From NCBI GenBank assembly GCA_039720395.1, contig CM077831.1, forward strand, positions 5,250,003 through 5,314,002: 64,000 nt of DNA, in the 5' to 3' direction. Under the pieces are notes generated by a model. It was given only the letters and a program-made list of their open reading frames with translations, ran no database searches and was not told the origin of the DNA. The first letter of the stretch is position 1, and each line of letters opens with the position of its first letter. Shown in pieces: positions 57,729 to 64,000 of the stretch. The translations under genes and the position numbers were made by a program. The stretch is from Liquidambar formosana. Taxonomy: Eukaryota > Streptophyta > Magnoliopsida > Saxifragales > Altingiaceae.

Positions 57729-60247
57729 GTCACGCCCCAAAAATAGCTTTGCTTAAGCCTAGTGAGGTAGTGACAGCTCAAAACATTATCCATTCATCTT
57801 CCAAGTGACACCTTGTTGATAAATATTACGTCACATAAATATAAATTTCATTATTACCTCATTTACTAAATTATAATTATTACAATGCATCATTGTTTGA
57901 TATTAAATTACATATGTCAACTTATCAAAAAAAAAAAAAAAACCATCGATTAAGAAAATATGTTCCTCTATTCATGTCTTCTCAACAGCTCACAAATTTC
58001 CAGATCCTGAAAAATAATTTTTAATAAAAGAGTGAGCAAACCACGACTCAGTGAGATAATTCATCCATGAATGCTTAACATTAGTATATAACAACTCATC
58101 TTACATTTAATAGCATCTCTATAACATCTCATACTACAATGATGTTAATAGCACTTCTCAAAATTTATGCCACTCAAGCATATAAAATTTGCACGTACCT
58201 GTGCCTCTATTGCCTGTTGCAACCTGCAAAAACAATCATAGCATACCTGTCTGCTCATACAGGATATACTATCTATGACCACAGCACACACCGCTCATCA
58301 TGTGTGTATGCTACCCCACTGGCCTCATGCCCTCAAAAATGGAGTAGCATATTAGTGCACTAACTGCAGGGCTTTCTCAACCCGGTCGTCTCATCTCAAC
58401 ATCTCAACATTTCAATCTCAGTTACAAGTATAAGCAACTTCACATAAACATGTCACAAAATAGATTTATACATGCTTGTTTCTCATCTCAACATCTTAAT
58501 CTCAATCATAAGTATAAGCATTCAACTTCACATAAACAGATCACTGAATCACTTGATACATGTTTGTACATGCATTAATAATCATATCGCTCAATGTATG
58601 GATGCTAATATCATGCACGTACACTAATTAATCTCAATAATATTGCAATATCCAATTATGAATATGAATTATCATTCGTATTATGCTCTACCACCATTAA
58701 CAATCTTAATCAAACTACTCAACATAAATCTTAAAGCCAAATATTCAGTTTGGGGAAATTTTGGAATTTTTCATAAGTTCAGGGGCTATATTGCAAATAT
58801 AAAATATGAGGACTATGATGACATCATAAAAATATTAATAAAAAGTCTTTGAAATGTTCTACTTCTCATAGAAATTGCATAGGATCGAACAAAACTCAAT
58901 TTGGAATTTATTTGAGCTATTTTTAGTATGTAGGGGTAAAATGGTCATTTTACACGTGAATAAAATAATACCCAAAAGTAAAACATCCATTTTACCTTAA
59001 AATACTCTTATGTAAATTTTGTTGATATGAATCCAATGGTTCAATTCGTAACTCAATCAGAATTCTATACACTTTGTTTGAGCTAGTCAAAGTTTGAAAA
59101 CAAACTACACAAAAGGGTTAAAGTCTCCTAATTTTTGAAACCCATGTTATCTTGCTCATATAGGTACAAAATTATAAACATAAGTTTATAGTATTTTTAT
59201 AAGATTTTTAAAAATATTTTCAGCCCACCTAATGAGGGCCCCACATGGCCAATTATGCTAGGGTACACGGGGCCTATAGTGCACCCTGCCACACTTGATC
59301 ATTATCCCTTCTTCTTCCCCGTGCATGTACAAACCCAGCTTCTGTTTGGAATTTTTCCCACATTTAATCAAAACTTTGAAAATTCATAACTAATTCATTT
59401 CTCGACCTTTTTCGATGATTCAAAGTCCATACAGATTGTCATATCTGTGTTTCGGGTTGTCCAATTTATTTCTCACAACCTAGAAGGTATTAAAGCCTAA
59501 GATTTATACAAAAACTTCTCTATAGTATCATAAAACTATGGTAAAAATTTCATAGCGTTTCATTTACTGTGCATAGAGAACCAATCAAACAAAGTATGAG
59601 GGAAGCCATTGATGCTTCTTTGAAGCTCCAAAAATTATCCAAACATCAATCATTCCTCATGAAACTTTTAGAACCTTTCCTATATCATTCAAGGATGAAA
59701 ATCTCACCTCAGGTTTGTAGAAAAATGCTTTAAAACTTTCTTGGTTTGAGCTCCCTTCTTTCTCCTTCTTTCTTTCTCTCTATTTCTCTCTTTTGTTACA
59801 CTCTCTTAGCAGCTCATTTAGCACGAAAATAGGCTGAATATCAGCCCTTTTATACCCCCTCAAGTCAAAGGAGGTCTCTCCTCATTAATTGGTTAAGATT
59901 CCTCTTGATCCCTTTTTCCTCAAGCAACCCCTTCCTTTCTCTCCAAGCAAACAAACGTGGCTAATTTTTGTTTTTGTTTTGGTTTTGTTTTGTTTTGTTT
60001 TGTTTTTCTTTTTTAGCCATTAATAGAATTTGGCCACCTATCCCCTCCCCATGTAAGCAATGACCTCATCTTAAGGATTAATTACATCATTAATCCTATT
60101 AATATAATAAGTTAGTAATTTTTGTTATATATATATATATCCTAAAGCTTTGGTGATTAATAATAATTATAATTATGACAACAACAATAATAATAATAAT
60201 CACACTAATCAATTGATTATTAGAGGGCAAATATTTGGGCTATCACA
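57729..60247 (-). repeat. LARD-1 5' LTR
   Basis: Pairs with 51702-54265. The primer site for initiator-Met tRNA is at 57712-57723 on the minus strand. Confidence 0.92.
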
Positions 60248-60259
60248 ACCTAGGGTTAA

Positions 60260-60285
60260 ATGATTGGACATTAATGTCCAATCAT
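60260..60285 (+). repeat. Perfect palindrome in CopD leader
   Basis: Arms ATGATTGGACATT and AATGTCCAATCAT. Against the CopA form, T becomes A in one arm and A becomes T in the other, so the pairing is kept. Confidence 0.75.
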
Positions 60286-61869
60286 TGTCATTAAAGGTTT
60301 AGGGTTTAATTAGTGTCATTAATGAACATAGGGTTTAGGGTTTAGGAAACCCTAATGATGCATTTAATTATTGTAATTAAAACCATGATTAGCATTAAAT
60401 AAAATCATAATCCTAATCATTAGTGGTGTTAAACCTAGGGTTTAATAATTGACCAATCATAGGCATTAATGAGTTAGGGTTTTAATTAGGATATTTAATG
60501 CTATTTGGGTTTAGGGTTTTAGGAAACCCTAATGCATCAATTAATTAAAAGTTTTATTTAATTCCAAAATTAATTATTTAATTAATATTGATTAATTCTA
60601 TAATGTTTTAAATTGTTTAAAACAATTTTGGAATTAAAATAATTTCTAGAAAATTATAATTAAATAAAAATGTTTTACTAATTATAATAATCAATAATAC
60701 CCTAATATATGATATTAAAGGCATTATTGGGTTGTTTTAATTATTCTAATAATTTTAATTGATTTGATTAATTGAAATTAAATGTTTTAAAGAGTTAAAA
60801 TATAATTAGAATAGTTTAAAACAATAATGGGGAATTAATGAGTTAAAATTGTTTTAATTCATTAAAGGCATTCTAAAATTAGGGTTTTGGAAATTCCAAT
60901 TTTAGAAAGTCATCTAATTAATTATTTTCATTAAATTAAATTCTGGAAATTTTTATTTTTCAAATCCTAATGAGATTAGGAGACATTAATGAGATTAATG
61001 TGAGTCCAATTAATTAACATACCATAATGCCCATATGTTTTATTGCTTACAGTTATTTCCTTATTATGCAATGTGATTGTATGTATGGATGGATGATGAT
61101 TATGAACTAAGACCTTGTAAACCAGTTTTGATTGGCCGTCTTGAGATTATGGGATTTATTATTTTTCAAAGGGTTGTAATTTAATTATTGGTGATGTAAA
61201 TTTTTTATTGGGGCTTGCATGCCACTTTCTCCTTCTCTCTCTATCATTCTCTTATGTACCCTACATTTCCCTTATGTATCCCCTTCTTCAACTTATATAA
61301 ATGATATGTAATCAAGAGTGTACTAAGGAGCATGGTGGAGCTCAATGGAGCATGGTGTAGCCCAATAAGACGTTGCTGGACATTGAAGGACTTGAAGAAC
61401 TTAAAGAAGAAATTCAAGCGAGCATGCAAAGCTTTAATTTATTGTTTTACGATCACCTATACCTTCCTATAGTCCATGGATTCAATTTATTGGCTTAAAT
61501 TGAATCACCTTGAATCACCCTAAAGTCCATAATCATCATAGTGGGAGCTTTTAATATATGAGATAATTGTAGTAGCTCCAATATCATAGATTGATATATG
61601 TCACCTATTAACTTAGGGACTAATATCAATGTATGGTACTTTATATATGTTGATATATAATTGCATGAATTGTTTGATTATAATAGCATGAGATGTATAA
61701 TTATAATAGCATGATTTATATGTTTATATTTTGATACATGAGATGTATGTTATATATTGATGAGACCTTGAAACCCCTCTTGTTTACGATATTAAGTTGT
61801 AAATGGAGAAAGCATTAAGGAATGCTCTCTTCATAGCCTTCCACCATTATAGGCTCAACTAGGGTTCTT

Positions 61870-62183
61870 GGTGTGGGTGCTTGGCTACAGATATGTAGGA
61901 GGTGTCCACATTGGGGATTCTACTTGATACTATTATATATATGATATCATGGGGGTATAAGTGGCATATTCCAAAATTCTATTATGTGAGGAGTGTGTCA
62001 TGATGACCAAACCTGTGTGAATGGTGGGTTTGACTTAACTAGAGATTATATTCCAAAATGCTATTATGTGAGGTTTATGTTTCTCTAGAGGCTAAATGAT
62101 TGGAATTTGCTTATGGAAGCAGTAGACAAAGAGTTGTCTACTCATTGGGGATTAGTGGCCAAAATTCTATTATGTGAGGTTAC
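61870..62183 (+). promoter_or_regulatory. Hairpin array upstream of CopD gag
   Basis: Loops CAAAATTCTATTATGTGAGG at 61969-61989 and 62157-62177, with the middle copy (62051-62071) differing by one base. Stems: GGCATATT/AGTGTGTC (61961-61968 with 61990-61997, all eight pairs if G-U is allowed), CTAGAGA/TCTCTAG (62037-62043 with 62080-62086, perfect), TAGTGG/TTACTA (62151-62156 with 62178-62183, two G-U pairs). AGTAGACAA/TTGTCTACT near 62119-62140 is a perfect nine-base stem, longer than in CopA. Confidence 0.7.
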
Positions 62184-62359
62184 TAGTTCTCAGTGGGACC
62201 CCAATCCCTATTAGGAATCCATTGATTCCCGAATTCCATTAGAGGTATGGGATTTGATAAAATAGTGGGAGGTACCATTATGATTAAAGACCCGATCATT
62301 TTGGATAAAAATGAAATATTATCTTCTATTTAATTAAATTTGTTAATGTAGCTTACCTG

Positions 62360-64000
62360 ATTACTCACCTCAAAACCCCTATTTCCTAAAATATAGGATA
62401 TTGATAGTTTGACTGAACCCATTTTCTTTGATCGACTTAGGAAGTTGAGAATTGTTCTTAATTCCAATAAGATTGTTTATATGCAAATAAGCCTTTTATT
62501 AAAGGCCTTCCGTAAAACATCCTAAGAAGAAAGAAACACTTTGCACAATTGGCATTTTGTTGTCATACTATATGATAGTGTTAATGACTAATATGTTTCA
62601 AAGCAGAATTAGTCAATGCAAAGCACCTCTGATGTCCCTTATCACATACAAAAGTTGTATAATGAGCAAAGTAATACTATAAAGTATAGTGTTTAAAAGG
62701 ACCTCTTCTATATTAGGATACAACAAAGGTTGTTCATTAATAATCATTCTTTTGAAGATGATTAATCACAGAGAATAGCTTAGGAAGCTAGATGTGATTT
62801 AAAAATGGAAGCATAGAGGGAAGCAATTCTTGAAAAGTCAAAAACAAAGAAATATAATTATTTTGTAGCAAACATAAGGTATTGTAAAGGAAACTTGATA
62901 AAGTATCAATTTTCCTAGAAGAACCAAACTTTTGAAGTTTTGGTTCATGCTCTAATTAACTTGTTGGTTAGTTCTACTTCTTGGTTTTTGATTCTAGTGT
63001 AATCTAAAAGAAAGCAGAAAGTTAAGTAGATAATAAGTTGCCTTTAAAAATTAAATAGAGCAAGAGTTGCTAGATTAATTTTGGAACTTATTTCTTAACT
63101 AGGTCATTTAAAACATTCTAGAAATTTGATTTCTAAATTTAAATGATTAATTAGAGCGAATGCAACGTATTCCAAGAATACGAGAGATGTAGAGACTCTT
63201 ATTTAAATGTAGCAAATTGTGACTTGGTTATGAGATGACCAAGCCCATCTTTTACTTGGTGAAGTAAAAGAGTTACATTTATACTTTAACTAATACATAG
63301 AGATGCATATAGTCATGTAGAGCAAGCATTCAATTACAGTAAACTCTTCTTAGAATACTATTGCTCAATGGTGAATCTAAGATAAAGAATCAAACTTTAT
63401 TATGATATGGTTTGGTTCATGATGAGTTTTACTGTATCCATCTAGGATATACCTTAAAACTGCTACTTATTGATAATTTGGGGTTCATTCCAGTTTTTCC
63501 AAAAATATTATATTGATATAATATGGGAAGAAACCCAACTTAAAGAAGTTAAGGCTTAGGATTGTGCTACGTATGTCTAAAGACATTACGTAGACAATCT
63601 AGAAATTAGGTCAAGTAATTGTTGAATTATGGTATATTCCAAAAGTGGTTGGGATAGAATTTCTATTGTCCTAATGAACAAAATTTGTCTATTAGTATGT
63701 TTGCTAAATTTTCTTGAGAAAGAGTTCATTCAAGAAAAATGCAAAAGTAGATTGATAGAATTCATAGAATTGTCTATAAAACCACAAACCAACAAAGATC
63801 TAACCCTTGTCCCTGTTGAGGCAAAACCTTTAACTACACCACAACTTTTTCATAGATCAAATTGGATAATTCTCTAACATAACAGAGATATTGTATCTCT
63901 GTTAGTATGTAAAAGAATAGTTCTATGGTGATAAAGATCACCAAAATATTCCTATTGATTATGATTAGGCGATGTTTGACATCAACTTGAGAAATGGCTA
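62360..64000 (+). pseudogene. CopD gag-pol remains, cut by the window end
   Basis: Near 90% identical to the decayed CopA region and shares its lost start codon (ATT at 62360, against ATG in CopB). The gag trace runs from 62360. The integrase-RT linker is still open for 82 codons at 63629-63877 (YSKSGWDRISIVLMN, then FLEKEFIQEKC), the family's YPKG...YHPDE...FLEKEF block in altered form. No functional product is possible. Confidence 0.85.

Larger units (their letters stand above)
51702..60247 (-). mobile_element. LARD-1: non-coding chromovirus-derived LTR element (Tekay-type ends)
   Basis: 8546 bp with an exact ACCTA duplication (51697-51701 and 60248-60252). Read on the minus strand: 5' LTR 60247-57729 (2519 bp), GATTT, primer site TGGTATCAGAGC (57723-57712), 3463 bp without any gene, a TTTCGAGGACGAAATT block and AAGGTTGGTAGAA at 54304-54266, then the 3' LTR 54265-51702 (2564 bp). 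The TTTCGAGGACGAAATT end is a hallmark of Tekay/Del chromoviruses. With no gag or pol it must have moved using proteins from another element. The LTRs differ at a few percent, and the 5' one has lost about 60 bp near 59425. Confidence 0.92.
60253..62351 (+). other. CopD leader, second part
   Basis: Resumes directly at the AAACCCTAA/palindrome zone, then follows CopA 16700-18481 to the acceptor-like AATGTAG ending at 62351. With LARD-1 removed, donor (50204) to acceptor spans about 3.6 kb, the same as in CopA. Confidence 0.85.
46870..64000 (+). mobile_element. CopD: Copia element with three nested insertions, continuing past the window
   Basis: The 5' LTR is in three pieces (46870-47311, 47943-48526, 49670-50348), together 1705 bp, which is the expected length. 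Primer site at 50350. Leader 50349-51701 and 60253-62351, then decayed gag-pol to the window end. Inside are S3, a chromovirus solo LTR and LARD-1, each with a perfect target duplication, which makes the assembly secure. The LTR is more diverged from the others than they are from one another, so CopD is an old copy. Confidence 0.92.

Overview
This is plant nuclear DNA made of layered transposable elements; I see no intact host gene and no RNA gene. Evidence for an angiosperm: Copia LTRs priming from initiator-Met tRNA, a Ty3/Gypsy element of the Tat lineage with two RNase H domains and a tRNA-Arg-type primer site, chromovirus (Tekay-type) LTRs, and a retroelement-associated DUF7745-type gene. 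The species cannot be told. Copies are named here Tat-1, Tat-2, CopA, CopB, CopD, solo LTRs S1-S3 and LARD-1.

Layout. 1-1700: unassigned AT-rich DNA. About 1700-12237: the very long 3' LTR of a minus-strand Tat element (Tat-1), carrying a 0.94 kb long-TIR element (2649-3585), a TATA box (about 5583), and a ~160 bp tandem array (6240-12050, about 26 units) in its U3, split by Copia solo LTR S1 (10204-11901, TSD CAGAA). 12238-13361 and 23058-24372: the 3' internal part of Tat-1, split by CopA (13362-23052, TSD GATGG). 24373-33347: CopB, with its 5' LTR truncated. 33348-43872 plus 45554-46869: a second minus-strand Tat element (Tat-2) with gag, protease, RT, two RNase H domains and integrase, all broken, plus plus-strand DUF7745-like gene remains between integrase and the 3' end; it is split by minus-strand solo LTR S2 (43873-45548). 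46870-64000: CopD, inserted in the Tat-2 LTR and running off the window. CopD itself holds solo LTR S3 (47312-47937, TSD TTTAC), a chromovirus solo LTR (48527-49664, TSD AGACC) and a non-coding 8.5 kb LTR element, LARD-1 (51702-60247, TSD ACCTA).

The most interesting signal is in the Copia family. All three copies with internal sequence have a leader of about 3.5 kb between the primer site and gag. It is bounded by a consensus splice donor in U5 (GTAAGT) and a TGTAG acceptor about 10 nt before the gag start. Just upstream of gag each leader carries three hairpins that present the same 20-nt loop motif. The stems covary between copies (three compensatory pair changes), and the loop motif differs between copies but is the same, or nearly so, within each one. 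Further hairpins lie near the primer site, and 26-27 nt palindromes lie mid-leader. CopA and CopD share an old loss of the gag start codon and other decay, yet CopA has about 99% identical LTRs. This subfamily was therefore copied in trans long after its proteins died, and the leader is a good candidate for the cis-acting RNA that makes this possible. This reading is inference from sequence comparison within the window.
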